Origin: Actinomadura violacea
GTDB lineage: Bacteria > Actinomycetota > Actinomycetes > Streptosporangiales > Streptosporangiaceae
Direction of reading: 5' to 3'
Assembly: GCF_017573465.1 (NCBI RefSeq)
Contig: NZ_JAGEPF010000015.1
Location: 62,001 to 126,000, forward strand
DNA: 64,000 nucleotides
Below are positions 24,593 through 33,403 of this stretch, piece by piece. Position numbers and translations under genes: made by a program. The notes below the pieces were generated by a model that searched no databases, had not been told where the DNA came from, and saw only the letters and a program-made list of their open reading frames with translations. The number at the start of each line of letters is the position of its first letter. Within the stretch, counting starts at the first letter, position 1.

Positions 24593-26031
24593 GACGCGTT
24601 TCCCTTCGAGGAGTTGGTGGTGGAAAGCGTGTTGGGGGTGGACGGCGTGTCGGTGGTGGACAGCAGGCGCGTGGTGGAGCGCCCTTCCAGCAGGGGCAGC
24701 AGGACCACCTCTCCGTTGTGGGCCCGGACCGTCTCGGCCTCGGGCAGGATCGTCCCGGCGTAGTCGGCGCCCTTGACCCACACGTCGGGGCGCAGCCGCG
24801 CCAGCAGCGGCGCCGGGGTGTCGTCGTCGAACACCACCGCGGCGTCCACGTCGCTGAGCGCCTCCAGCACCCGGACGCGGTCCGCGGCGGGCGTCAGCGG
24901 GCGGGTCGGGCCCTTGCGGCGGCGCACCGACGCGTCGGAGTTGACGCAGACGATCAGGCAGTCGCCGAGCCGCCGGGCCTGCTGCAGCATGCTGACGTGC
25001 CCGGCGTGCAGCAGGTCGAAGCAGCCGCCGGTCGCCACGACCGTGCCGCCCGCCCGCCGCGTCCGCTCGACGACGTCCCAGGCGTCGTCCCCGCGTTCGG
25101 GGACGAGCCGGGCGCTGCCGGTCTCGTCGAGCTGCGCCGCGACGGCCGCCGCCGCGCCCGCCCGGACGAAGTCCGACGCGCGGCGCACGCCCGCGGTGAC
25201 GGCGCCGGTGAGCGACGCGCCGTCGGCGAGCGCCTCGACCGTCCCGGCGGCGAAGCTGTCGCCGGCGCCGCAGGAGTCGCCGCGCGCCGGCTCGGCGGGC
25301 GCCAGGAACGGCGCCTCCGACCCGTCGCACAGCAGCGCGCCCTCGGAGCCGAGCGTGATCGCGACGCCCTCGATGTTCCACGACCGGCCGAGGTGGCGGC
25401 CGCGCCGGCCCGCCGCCGACAGCCCGAACCCGGTGATGTCGGCGCCGTCCGCGGCGGCGAGCCGGGCCGCCTCCTCCTCGTTCGGGGTGAGCAGCCGCGT
25501 CCCCGGCACCGGCGGCTCGCCGCGCGGATGCGGGTCCCACACGACCGGGACGCCGCGCGGCAGCGCGCCGAGCAGCGACCGGACGGCGCGGTGCCGGGTC
25601 ACGCCGCGCCCGTAGTCGGAGACCAGCACCGCGCCGGCCCCCGCGATCGCGTCGGTGACGCGCGGGCCGACGGGCCCGTCGAGGGCCTGCCCTTCCCCGG
25701 CGTCCAGGCGCGCCACCGACTGGTCCCCCGACCGGATGCGCAGCTTGCAGGGCGTGCCGCCGTGCAGGTGGAACGCGGCGACCTCCAGGTGCCGCTCCAG
25801 CATCGCGCGCAGCCGCCGCCCCGGCTCGTCGTCGGCGAGCGCGGTGACGAGGACGACCTCCCGGCCCTCGGCCGCCGCGAGCAGCGCGGCCAGCCCGGCG
25901 CCGCCGGGACGGGCGTGCTCCTCGGCCTGCTCGACGACCGGGACGGGCGCGTCCGGGCACAGCCGGCTGCTCGTCCCGACGATGTCGACGTCGAGCAGCA
26001 CGTCGCCCACCACCACCAGCGGTGCGGTCAT
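24589..26031 (-). CDS. hldE: Bifunctional heptose-7-phosphate kinase / heptose-1-phosphate nucleotidyltransferase
   Basis: HldE/RfaE-like fusion of 480 residues. The N-terminal PfkB-type kinase (about 1-310) has GDVLLDVD, the substrate motif PDAPVPVVE, RPGGAG and the catalytic GAGDSFAAG (Asp258). The C-terminal nucleotidyltransferase (about 330-470) has ATGGCFDLLHAGH (HAGH 342-345), NSDASVRRRKG (364-374) and VKGADYAG. Known reactions: heptose 7-phosphate to 1,7-bisphosphate, and heptose 1-phosphate to ADP-heptose. The last ~20 residues are Ser/Thr-rich. Overlaps gmhA (ATGA) and the SDR gene (ATGA). A symbol is given by homology; nucleotide specificity is not proven. Confidence 0.9.
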   Translation of the reverse strand: MTAPLVVVGDVLLDVDIVGTSSRLCPDAPVPVVEQAEEHARPGGAGLAALLAAAEGREVVLVTALADDEPGRRLRAMLERHLEVAAFHLHGGTPCKLRIRSGDQSVARLDAGEGQALDGPVGPRVTDAIAGAGAVLVSDYGRGVTRHRAVRSLLGALPRGVPVVWDPHPRGEPPVPGTRLLTPNEEEAARLAAADGADITGFGLSAAGRRGRHLGRSWNIEGVAITLGSEGALLCDGSEAPFLAPAEPARGDSCGAGDSFAAGTVEALADGASLTGAVTAGVRRASDFVRAGAAAAVAAQLDETGSARLVPERGDDAWDVVERTRRAGGTVVATGGCFDLLHAGHVSMLQQARRLGDCLIVCVNSDASVRRRKGPTRPLTPAADRVRVLEALSDVDAAVVFDDDTPAPLLARLRPDVWVKGADYAGTILPEAETVRAHNGEVVLLPLLEGRSTTRLLSTTDTPSTPNTLSTTNSSKGNAS

Positions 26032-26636
26032 CTGGTAACCCCCAAGGCGTCGTCGACCACCCCGCAGAGCAGGTGCATCGCGGCGAGGTGGATCTCCTGG
26101 ACGGTCGAGGTCGCCGCCGCCCGCACGGTGATCGCGTCGTGGCAGGCGTCGGCGAGCGGGTTCGGGCCGGGCCCGGTGACCGCCCACGCGGTCATCCCGA
26201 GCCCGCGGGCCCGGTCCGCCGCGGCGATCACGTTGGGGCTGCGGCCGCTGGTCGACAGGCACACCAGCACGTCGCCCGCGCGGCCGTGCGCCTGCACCTG
26301 CCGGGCGAACACGTGCGCCGCGCCGTAGTCGTTGCCGATCGCCGTGACCGACGAGGTGTCGCCGTGCAGCGGGATCGCCGACAGCGGCCGCCGCTCGTCC
26401 TCGAACCGGCCGACGAGCTCGGCGGTCAGATGCTGCGCCTCGGCGGCGCTGCCCCCGTTCCCGCAGGCGAGCAGCCGCCCGCCGGAGCGCAGCACGCCCG
26501 CGAGCCGGCGGCCCCACGCCTCGATGGTGGGGACCTGTGCGCGGAACTCCAGTGCCGCCTCGGCGAGCGCCTCCAGCCGGCGGTCCTGCGCCGTGGCGGT
26601 GCGCGTCCGCGCGACCCGTTGCGTAGTGGTCGTCAT
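26028..26636 (-). CDS. gmhA: Sedoheptulose-7-phosphate isomerase
   Basis: SIS-domain isomerase converting sedoheptulose 7-phosphate to D-glycero-D-manno-heptose 7-phosphate, 202 residues. Close match to GmhA: GNGGSAAEAQH (59-69), Glu73 in TAELVGRF, GNDYG, STSGRSPNV (128 on) and catalytic His183 in QEIHLAAMH. The ATG at 26636 is preceded by GGGAGGCAGCCTG; a longer frame is rejected. It starts a new coupled block after a 73-bp gap that contains a hairpin. First committed step of the operon's heptose pathway. Confidence 0.93.
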   Translation of the reverse strand: MTTTTQRVARTRTATAQDRRLEALAEAALEFRAQVPTIEAWGRRLAGVLRSGGRLLACGNGGSAAEAQHLTAELVGRFEDERRPLSAIPLHGDTSSVTAIGNDYGAAHVFARQVQAHGRAGDVLVCLSTSGRSPNVIAAADRARGLGMTAWAVTGPGPNPLADACHDAITVRAAATSTVQEIHLAAMHLLCGVVDDALGVTR

Positions 26637-26686
26637 CAGGCTGCCTCCCTGCGGGGGGCGACCCCCCGCGCCCCCCGGCAAAACCG

Positions 26687-26717
26687 CCGCATGCCCTCGC
26701 TTCGCTCGGTCATGCGG
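26687..26717. other. Inverted repeat at the GT4-gmhA junction
   Basis: CCGCATG (26687-26693) and CATGCGG (26711-26717) form a perfect 7-bp stem around a loop rich in CTCGCTTCGCTCGG. It overlaps the stop codon of the GT4 gene (26710-26712). Next to it lies a GGGGGG/CCCCCC run at 26653-26667. This is the only sizeable gap inside the operon, so it may cause partial termination or mRNA processing. No T-tract is present. Confidence 0.45.
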
Positions 26718-27957
26718 CCACCCCGCTCAGCGTCGCGGCGCGCTCGTAGACGCCGGCGGTGTCGGCGGCGACGCGCGTCCAGGAGTAGCGCTCCCGGGCC
26801 CGGTCGGCCGCGGCGAAGCCCAGCGCGGCGCGGCCCGCCGGGTCGTCCAGCAGGCCCCGGATCGCGGCGGCCGCCGCCTCCGGGGCGCGCGGCGGGACGA
26901 GCACGCCGGTTCCGCCGTCCACGACGGTGTCGAGATGGCCGCCGACGGCGCTGGCCACGACCGGGACGCCGCACGCCATCGCCTCCAGCGGCACCATGCC
27001 GAACGGCTCGTACCAGGGGAGGGTCACCACCAGGCTCGCCGACCGCAGCAGCGGCGGGACCTCCTCGCGGCCGAGCCGGCCGAGGAACTCCACCCGGTCC
27101 GCGACGCCCGCGTCCCGCGCGACGCCGCGCAGCCGCCGCACCTCGGGGTCGGCGTCCAGGTCGCCGCGCGGCGGGCCGCCTGCGACGGCCAGCTCGGCGT
27201 CCGGCAGGTGCGCCAGCGCCCGGATCGCGGTGTCCACGCCCTTGCGCTCGACGAGCCGCGACAGCACGACGAGCCGGTGCCGCTCCCTGCCGCCGGCGGC
27301 GTCCTCGTCCGGCCAGGGGCCCTCCCAGCGGGGCCCGTCCGGGGTGAACAGCCGGAGGTCGACGCCGCACGGCACCACCGAGATCCGCTCGCGCGGCACG
27401 TCCATCGCGGTCAGCTCGGCGACCTCGTCGGCGCAGGTGGCGATGACGGCGCCGGCGGAGCGGCCGATCGTGCGCTCCAGCCGCAGGCGCGCCGGCGGGC
27501 TGGTGTCCCTGCCGCCCTGGTGGCGCCGCTTCACGGTGCCGAGCGCGTGGTAGGTCTGCACCACCGGCACGCGCCGCGACGAGAGCGGCGCGACCGCCTG
27601 CAGCGCGGCGAGCCCGCTCATCCAGAAGTGCGCGTGCGCCACGTCCGGCGCCTCGGCCCCCCAGCGCTGCTCCAGGTAGAGCCCGAAGTCGCGCATCCAC
27701 GGCAGCAGGTCGTCCTTGGCGATGCGCTCGGCGGGGCCCGCCGGGACGTGCTCGACCGTCACGCCGGGCGCGAGGCGCACCCGGCGCGGCAGCGCCGGCG
27801 CGTCCCGCCGCGTGTACACGGTGACGTAGTGGCCTTGCCGGCCGAGCTCGGCCGCCAGCTCCGCGACGAAGACGTTCTGGCCGCCGCCGTCCGCCCCGCC
27901 CAGCCCGCCCTTGGCGGCCAGCGGGCTGGCGTGCTCGGAGATCATGGCTATTCTCAT
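26710..27957 (-). CDS. Glycosyltransferase family 4
   Basis: Retaining GT-B glycosyltransferase of 415 residues, similar in layout to MshA/sucrose-phosphate-synthase-like GT4 enzymes. The N-terminal glycine-rich acceptor loop is KGGLGGADGGGQNVFVAEL; HAHFWMSGLAAL and ISVVPCGVDLRLFTP follow. The donor domain has LSRLVERKGVDTAIRAL and the E-x7-E motif in EPFGMVPLE. Donor and acceptor are unknown. Start overlaps the preceding glycosyltransferase stop (ATGA). Confidence 0.88.
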   Translation of the reverse strand: MRIAMISEHASPLAAKGGLGGADGGGQNVFVAELAAELGRQGHYVTVYTRRDAPALPRRVRLAPGVTVEHVPAGPAERIAKDDLLPWMRDFGLYLEQRWGAEAPDVAHAHFWMSGLAALQAVAPLSSRRVPVVQTYHALGTVKRRHQGGRDTSPPARLRLERTIGRSAGAVIATCADEVAELTAMDVPRERISVVPCGVDLRLFTPDGPRWEGPWPDEDAAGGRERHRLVVLSRLVERKGVDTAIRALAHLPDAELAVAGGPPRGDLDADPEVRRLRGVARDAGVADRVEFLGRLGREEVPPLLRSASLVVTLPWYEPFGMVPLEAMACGVPVVASAVGGHLDTVVDGGTGVLVPPRAPEAAAAAIRGLLDDPAGRAALGFAAADRARERYSWTRVAADTAGVYERAATLSGVAA

Positions 27958-28949
27958 CGCGTTACCTCCGTGAGAGTTCGCTCCCAGTCGCGCAGGAACC
28001 GCGGCAGGCCGTAGCGTTCGACGGCGTACGCGCGCGCCTCCTTGCCCATCTGGCGGGCGCGCGGCGGGTCGGCGGCCAGGGCCCGCGCGGCGTCGGCCAG
28101 ATGCGCGACCCGCGTGGACAGCACCCCGGCCTCCGGCGGCACCGCCTCGACCGCCTCGGTGGTGGCGAGCGCCACCACGGGCAGGCCGAGCATCATGGCC
28201 TCGATCAGGGCGAGGCCGAGGGAGGTCCACCGGTAGGGGTGGACGTAGACGCGGCGGCGGGCGAGCTCCTCGTGCATCCGCGCCTGCGGCAGGTCCTCGA
28301 ACGTCCACAGCGACTCCGGCGCGATGCCGAGCGCCTCCGGGACGCCGGCGACGTTCATGCCGAACAGGTCCAGGGGGACGGCGCGCGCCAGCTCGGCGAG
28401 CAGGTCGGTGCCGGCGACGCGGCCGCGCCGCAGCGGGTCGTTGATGACGACGCCGGCGCGCGGCATGTCGCCGGTGCAGCGGTGCCCGGGGTCGACGACC
28501 CCGTGCTCGATGACCGTGGTCGGGGCGCGGCCGCAGTTCCAGAACAGCCGGTTGAAGTTCGTGACGTGCACGACGGGGATGTCGCCGCGGTCGTGCAGGA
28601 AGTGCCGGCTGTCGGGGACGACCTCCTCGGGCAGGCTCGCGTCCGCCGGGGTGCGGCGGGGGGTGTCGTGCTCGACGTAGACGGCGGGGACGTCGCGTCC
28701 GGGGCGGCGGCCGAGCCATTGCTCGGCGAGCTCCAGTTCGCGGGGGCGCTGCAGGACGACGACGTCGACGTCCTCGTGCCGCAACCGCTCGGGCGCGACC
28801 TCGACGGCGCGGTCGGGCCAGGTGAACGTGTCGGGGCGGCCCCGGCCGTCCGGGCCCTTGTCCGGGGTGACGGGGACGAGCGTGGTCTGCGGCCCGTGCA
28901 CGAACGACGTGGCCCACGAGCCGTGGACGTGCCAGAGCAGGACTCTCAT
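27954..28949 (-). CDS. Glycosyltransferase, GT-B fold (GT4-like)
   Basis: Protein of 331 residues with a GT-B-type layout: N-terminal RVLLWHVHGSWATSFVHG, a central VYVEHDTPRR and HVTNFNRLFWNCG, then the C-terminal YVHPYRWTSLGLALIEAMMLGLP, which resembles the nucleotide-sugar site of GT4 enzymes with a Glu in ALIEAM. It is shorter than typical GT4 enzymes. Both ends overlap neighbouring genes by 4 bp, so it belongs to the operon. Specific substrate unknown. Confidence 0.8.
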   Translation of the reverse strand: MRVLLWHVHGSWATSFVHGPQTTLVPVTPDKGPDGRGRPDTFTWPDRAVEVAPERLRHEDVDVVVLQRPRELELAEQWLGRRPGRDVPAVYVEHDTPRRTPADASLPEEVVPDSRHFLHDRGDIPVVHVTNFNRLFWNCGRAPTTVIEHGVVDPGHRCTGDMPRAGVVINDPLRRGRVAGTDLLAELARAVPLDLFGMNVAGVPEALGIAPESLWTFEDLPQARMHEELARRRVYVHPYRWTSLGLALIEAMMLGLPVVALATTEAVEAVPPEAGVLSTRVAHLADAARALAADPPRARQMGKEARAYAVERYGLPRFLRDWERTLTEVTR

Positions 28950-29974
28950 CGGGCGCGCGCCTCCTCCCGGGGTGTTCCGCGCGGGTCCACGGCGACGACC
29001 TCGACGGCCGCGGCGACCTCGTCGGCGCCGACCGACGCCAGGCAGGGGTGGCCCTCGACCGGGCAGACGCGGGCGCGGCTGTCCTTGCAGGGCGCGCCCT
29101 GGTCGCCGAGCAGCGCCATCGGAACCCCGAACGGCGCCCACCGGCCGGCCGGGACGGTCGGCGCGAACAGCGACACGACCGGGGTGCCGACGGCGGCGGC
29201 GAGGTGCGCGGGGCCGGTGTTGCCGGCGACGACGGCGCGGGCGCCGCGCAGCACCGACGCCAGTTCCGGCAGCGCGGTGCGGCCGCCGAGGTCGAGGCCG
29301 TCCTCCCCGGCGACGAGCGCGGTCAGCTCCTTCTCCTCGCCGTGCCCGGTCACCACGACCCGGTGGCCGGCGGCGCGCAGCAGCCGGACGGCCTCGGCGC
29401 ACCGCTCCGGCGGCCAGGCCCGCGCCGGGACCGACGTCCCCGGGTGCACCACCACGTAGCCGGCGCCGCCGGTGAGGTGGTCGGTGTCGGGCAGCGGCTC
29501 GCGCACCCGCAGCCGGGTGTCGGCGGGCGCGGGGAACCCGGCGTCCTCGGCGAGCGCCAGCATCCGCAGCGGCTCGGGCACGTCGCCGTCGGGGCGGTGC
29601 CGCAGGTCCAGCAGGGAGCCGGGGTAGTCGTCGCTGATGCCGCCGATCCACGGGACGCCTGCCAGCCGCAGCAGCAGCGCGAGCGGCAGCGGCGACTGGT
29701 GGAACGAGGTGAGGATCAGCGCCCGGTCGAAGCCCGCCAGCTTCGTGACGGCCGCCTCGATGTCGGCCCGGTCGACCGGGGCCGGCTCGGGGTCGATCCA
29801 GGGCGCGCGCCACTCGATGACCTCGTCCACGCCGGGCAGCAGGTCGGCGGCGGCGCGGCCGCGCGGCCCGCACAGCAGCACGACCTCGTCCGCCCCCGCG
29901 GCGACCGACCGGACCGCGGGCCCGGCGAGCAGCACGTCGCCGAGGTTGTCCTGGCGTGCCAGCAGCACCCTCAT
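28946..29974 (-). CDS. Glycosyltransferase family 9 (heptosyltransferase-like), second copy
   Basis: GT-B enzyme of 342 residues, paralogue of the GT9 gene at 22980. Motifs: RVLLARQDNLGDVLLAGPAVRS, VVVHPGTSVPARAWPPERCAEA, VVAGNTGPAHLAAAVGTPVVSLFAPT. The C-terminal CKDSRARVCPVEGHPCL has three cysteines, seen in some GT9 enzymes. Predicted to add heptose to the growing glycan. Two GT9 enzymes suggest at least two heptose linkages (inference). Overlaps neighbours by 4 bp at both ends. Confidence 0.87.
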   Translation of the reverse strand: MRVLLARQDNLGDVLLAGPAVRSVAAGADEVVLLCGPRGRAAADLLPGVDEVIEWRAPWIDPEPAPVDRADIEAAVTKLAGFDRALILTSFHQSPLPLALLLRLAGVPWIGGISDDYPGSLLDLRHRPDGDVPEPLRMLALAEDAGFPAPADTRLRVREPLPDTDHLTGGAGYVVVHPGTSVPARAWPPERCAEAVRLLRAAGHRVVVTGHGEEKELTALVAGEDGLDLGGRTALPELASVLRGARAVVAGNTGPAHLAAAVGTPVVSLFAPTVPAGRWAPFGVPMALLGDQGAPCKDSRARVCPVEGHPCLASVGADEVAAAVEVVAVDPRGTPREEARAR

Positions 29975-31491
29975 CGCGTCCGCCTTCCGCCGAGGACCAG
30001 GTCGACGGCGGCGCCGAGGTCCGGTGCCGTCTCCCAGGCCCGCGCGATCTCCGCGGGCCGGGTGCGGACGGTCGGCACCAGGATGCCCCGGACGCCGGCC
30101 GCCGCGGCGGCCTCGATGTCGCGGCCGATGTCGCCGATGACGGCGCAGTCGGCCGGCAGCGCGCCGAGCCGCCGCACGGCGCGCTCGATCATGCCGGGCC
30201 GCGGTTTGCGGCACTCGCACCCGTCGTCGCCGTCGTGCGGGCAGAACTCCCACACGTCGATACGGCCGAGCAGCTCCTCGACCCGCGCGTTGACGCGGCG
30301 GACGTCGCCGGCGGTGATGCGCCCCTTCGCCACGCCCGACTGGTTGGACACCACGCCGATCCGGACGCCGTGCCGGCGCAGCCGGTCCAGCGCCCGGCGC
30401 GCGCCCGGCATCGGCTCGACCAGCGCCGGGTCGCCGTTGTACGGGACGTCGCGGATGAGGGTGTCGTCGCGGTCGAACAGCACGACCCACGGACCGGCCC
30501 AGGGCCGGGCGTCGCGGTGCAGGATCAGGCCCCGGATCCGGTGCCGGACGGCGGCGGGCGGGATGACCGCGCTGGTGACCGCCATCTTCAGCACCTCGCC
30601 GGGCGTCCGGGGGCCGGGACGGACCCGCTGGAGCGCGAACCGGGCGGTCGAGACCGTCCACGCGCCCGCGGCCAGCGCCGAGGCGGCGGTCGCGGCCCGG
30701 TTCCCCCGCATTGCGGCGGGCACCGCGGTGAGCGCGGCGAGGCCGGCGGCGGTCGTCATGACGTGGCGGCGCAGCAGCCCGGGGCCTTCGCCCGCGCGGG
30801 CGCGCCAGCCGGCGCCGTGCACGCGCCACATGAGGACGTCGTCGGCGTTGCCGGCCTGCGCGCGGACCGACGCCCAGAACCCGGCCGGGCGCACCGGATG
30901 CGTCACGTGCCGCTCGCCCCGGACCAGCTCGTGCCCGGCGGCCAGGGCGCGCAGCGCGAGGTCGGCGTCCTCCCGGTAGGCGCGGCGGAACCGCTCGTCG
31001 AAGCCGCCCAGCTCGGCGAGGACGCCGCGCCGGTACGCCATGTCGGCGGTGATCCAGTCCGCGCCGGCGAGCCCGGCGGTGCTGCGCTCCCAGTCGGTGG
31101 GGCGGCGGCCGTCCGGCGGCGGGACGGTGACCTGCCCCTGCGAGCCCGCGACCTTGGGCGGCAGCCCGGCGAGGTCGGCGGCGAGCCGCTGCGTCCAGCC
31201 CGGGTCGGGGACGACGTCATCGTCCAGGAAGGCGACCCATTCGGTGGCGGCGGCGCGCCAGCCGGCGTTGCGCGCGGCGGCCGGGCCGCGCCCGCCGGAG
31301 CGGATCACCCGGATCCGCCGGCCGCCGGAGCCCGGCAGCGGCAGCGGCGCGCCGTGCGCGGGCCGGTCGTCCACCACGATGATCTCGTGCGGGGCGGGCT
31401 CGGGGCCGCCGGCGATCGAGTCCAGCAGCGCTTCCAGGACGGTCCGCAGGCTCGGCCGGCCGATCGTCGGGACGACGACGGTGCAGCTCAT
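29971..31491 (-). CDS. Fusion: GT2 glycosyltransferase + GmhB-like heptose bisphosphate phosphatase
   Basis: Fusion of 506 residues. Residues 1-230 are a GT-A family 2 transferase (VVVPTIGRPSLRTVLEALLD, VAFLDDDVVPDPGW with the DDD metal site, AYREDADLALRAL). About 240-290 is an alanine-rich, partly hydrophobic linker. Residues about 335-495 are a HAD-IIIA phosphatase like GmhB: DRDDT (340-344; nucleophile and acid Asp), VSNQSGVAKG, a CPHDGDDGCECRKP zinc loop (417-430) and GDIGRDIEAA. The phosphatase would convert heptose 1,7-bisphosphate to heptose 1-phosphate, the step between the two HldE activities. Coupled on both sides by 4-bp overlaps. Confidence 0.9.
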   Translation of the reverse strand: MSCTVVVPTIGRPSLRTVLEALLDSIAGGPEPAPHEIIVVDDRPAHGAPLPLPGSGGRRIRVIRSGGRGPAAARNAGWRAAATEWVAFLDDDVVPDPGWTQRLAADLAGLPPKVAGSQGQVTVPPPDGRRPTDWERSTAGLAGADWITADMAYRRGVLAELGGFDERFRRAYREDADLALRALAAGHELVRGERHVTHPVRPAGFWASVRAQAGNADDVLMWRVHGAGWRARAGEGPGLLRRHVMTTAAGLAALTAVPAAMRGNRAATAASALAAGAWTVSTARFALQRVRPGPRTPGEVLKMAVTSAVIPPAAVRHRIRGLILHRDARPWAGPWVVLFDRDDTLIRDVPYNGDPALVEPMPGARRALDRLRRHGVRIGVVSNQSGVAKGRITAGDVRRVNARVEELLGRIDVWEFCPHDGDDGCECRKPRPGMIERAVRRLGALPADCAVIGDIGRDIEAAAAAGVRGILVPTVRTRPAEIARAWETAPDLGAAVDLVLGGRRTR

Positions 31492-33128
31492 CGGGCGTGC
31501 ACCTCCCGTCGGCGGACGACGAACGGGCCGATCGCCAGCAGGTCCACCGGCGCGGAGCCGAAGCACTCCAGTGCGTCCCGCGGGTCGTCCACCATGGGCC
31601 GTCCCGCGGTGTTCAGGCTGGTGTTGACGATGACCGGCAGCCCGGTGCGCAGCCGGAACTCCTCCAGCAGCCGCGCGACGAGCGGCTCGTGGCCCTGGGC
31701 GACGGTCTGGACCCGCGCGGTGCCGTCCACGTGGACGACCGCCGGGATCCGCTCCCGCCACTCCGGGCGGACGTCGTGCACGAACAGCATGTACGGGCTC
31801 GGGATCGGGCCGTCGAAGATCTCGGCGGCGTGCTCCAGGGCGACCATCGGGGCGATGGGCCGGAACTGCTCGCGGCCCTTCACGTCGTTGAGCCGCTCGA
31901 TGTTGGCGGCGTGGCCGGGATGCGCGAGCAGCGACCGGTGCCCGAGCGCGCGCGGGCCGAACTCCGAGCGCCCTTGGAACCAGGCGACGATCTCGTCGCG
32001 GGCCAGCGCCTCGGCGACGGCCGCTGCGAGGTCGGGCGGGCGCTCGTAGAGCACCTTGGCCGTGTCGAGGATCCGTGCGATCGACTCCTCGTCCCACTGG
32101 CGGCCGAGGTCGGCGCCCGGCATCGCGGTGACGGCGTCGCCGCCTTCCTGCGCGAGGTGCAGGGCGGCGCCGAGCGCGGTGCCCGCGTCCCCGGCCGCGG
32201 GCTGCACCCAGATGTCGTCGTAGGGGCCGTCCGCGAGGAGCCGCGAGTTCGCCACGCAGTTCAGCGCGACCCCGCCGGCGAGCATCAGCCGCCGCGACCC
32301 GGTCCGCCCGTGCAGCCACGACGCCAGGTCCAGCAGCACCTCCTCCAGCCGCGCCTGGACGCTCGCGGCGAGGTCGGCGTGGTCGCGCGTCCACTCCCCG
32401 TCGGACGCGCGGGCCTTGGCGAGGGCGCCCCAGTCGATCGGCGCGACCGCGAAGCCGCCGTCGCCGGTGGCCCGCACGTGCTCGCGCAGCTCGTCCAGGA
32501 AGCGCGGCTCGCCGTAGGACGCCAGGGCCATCACCTTGTACTCGTCGCTGGAGCGCAGGAAGCCGAGGTGCTCGGTGAGGTCCTCGTACATCAGGCCGAG
32601 CGAGTGCGGCAGGCGCTGCGCGTGCAGCGGGGTCAGCTCCCCGCCCGCGTAGGTACCGGCGAGGTGCGAATGCGACTCGCCCCGGCCGTCCAGGACGAGG
32701 ACGTCGCCGTCGCAGGGCCGCGGCGCGGCCAGGGCGGCGGACGCGGCGTGCGCCACATGGTGCGGGACGTACCGGACGATCCCCGGGTCGAGCCCCGGCA
32801 GCGCGGTGGCCAGGAAGTTCGGGGCGCGGTGCGCGTACAGCGTCCGCAGCCGCTCCCACTGCTCGTCGTGCCCGTCCAGACCGGGCTCGACCAGGCCGGG
32901 GTCATAGGCGTAGGCGACGGCGTCCAGGTCGCCGGGCTCGAGCCCGGCGCGCTCCAGGCACCAGCGGGCCGCCAGCTCCGGCGGTTCCCAGGCGGCGAAG
33001 GCGACCGGCCGCTTGCCGTGCTTGCGGCGGCTGAAGCGTTCCTCCTCCGCCGCGGCCACGACCGTTCCGTCCACCACGAGGGCGGCGGCCGGGTCGTGGA
33101 AGATCGCGTTGATTCCGAGCACGCGCAT
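31488..33128 (-). CDS. Carbamoyltransferase, NodU/TobZ family
   Basis: O-carbamoyltransferase of 546 residues. The N-terminal Kae1/ASKHA-like domain has LGINAIFHDPAAALVVDG, AEEERFSRRKHGK and HHVAHAASA (123-131, metal-binding His cluster). The C-terminal YrdC-related part has AGGVALNCVANSRLL, GRSEFGPRALGHRS and LPVIVNTSLNTAGRPMV. Known members transfer carbamoyl from carbamoyl phosphate to sugar hydroxyls in Nod factors, tobramycin or mitomycin. It is the first gene of the glycan operon, so a carbamoylated sugar is expected. ATG at 33128 is chosen from family start MRVLGINA; the Shine-Dalgarno is weak. Confidence 0.92.
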   Translation of the reverse strand: MRVLGINAIFHDPAAALVVDGTVVAAAEEERFSRRKHGKRPVAFAAWEPPELAARWCLERAGLEPGDLDAVAYAYDPGLVEPGLDGHDEQWERLRTLYAHRAPNFLATALPGLDPGIVRYVPHHVAHAASAALAAPRPCDGDVLVLDGRGESHSHLAGTYAGGELTPLHAQRLPHSLGLMYEDLTEHLGFLRSSDEYKVMALASYGEPRFLDELREHVRATGDGGFAVAPIDWGALAKARASDGEWTRDHADLAASVQARLEEVLLDLASWLHGRTGSRRLMLAGGVALNCVANSRLLADGPYDDIWVQPAAGDAGTALGAALHLAQEGGDAVTAMPGADLGRQWDEESIARILDTAKVLYERPPDLAAAVAEALARDEIVAWFQGRSEFGPRALGHRSLLAHPGHAANIERLNDVKGREQFRPIAPMVALEHAAEIFDGPIPSPYMLFVHDVRPEWRERIPAVVHVDGTARVQTVAQGHEPLVARLLEEFRLRTGLPVIVNTSLNTAGRPMVDDPRDALECFGSAPVDLLAIGPFVVRRREVHAR

Positions 33129-33213
33129 GTATGAGCCCCGTTTCGGCGCAGCGTTCGGTGGAGTGGCGGATGCCGCCGTCGTGGGCATCGCCCTGAGGAT
33201 CTCCGTGGGAGCG

Positions 33214-33231
33214 AATCCCCTATAGGTGATT
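33214..33231. promoter_or_regulatory. 18-bp palindrome in the glycan-locus divergent promoter
   Basis: AATCCCCTATAGGTGATT is a palindrome except for one position pair, centred on CCTATAGG. It lies 86 bp upstream of the carbamoyltransferase start on the minus strand and about 170 bp before the divergent GT2 genes. The TATA core could be both a -10 element and part of an operator. No regulator gene is adjacent. Confidence 0.5.
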
Positions 33232-33301
33232 TCGTGCATTACCGGGAAGTCCGGCTCTAAACGCTGTGCCAGGAAAAGTCGTCGGTGAACGAAGTGACGC
33301 C

Positions 33302-33316
33302 TGAAATGGGATTTCA
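33302..33316. promoter_or_regulatory. Inverted repeat before the GT2 gene pair
   Basis: TGAAAT (33302-33307) and ATTTCA (33311-33316) form a perfect 6-bp inverted repeat with a GGG spacer, in an AT-richer stretch 88 bp upstream of the first GT2 start. Candidate operator for the plus-strand GT2 pair. Confidence 0.4.
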
Positions 33317-33403
33317 TGCGTATTGCGGTGCCTGGTGGGGTTTGTGGGCCTTGGTGGTGCAAGCCGCGACATGGAGCCCGGCGCGGGGGGTACGGGGCGT
33401 GCC

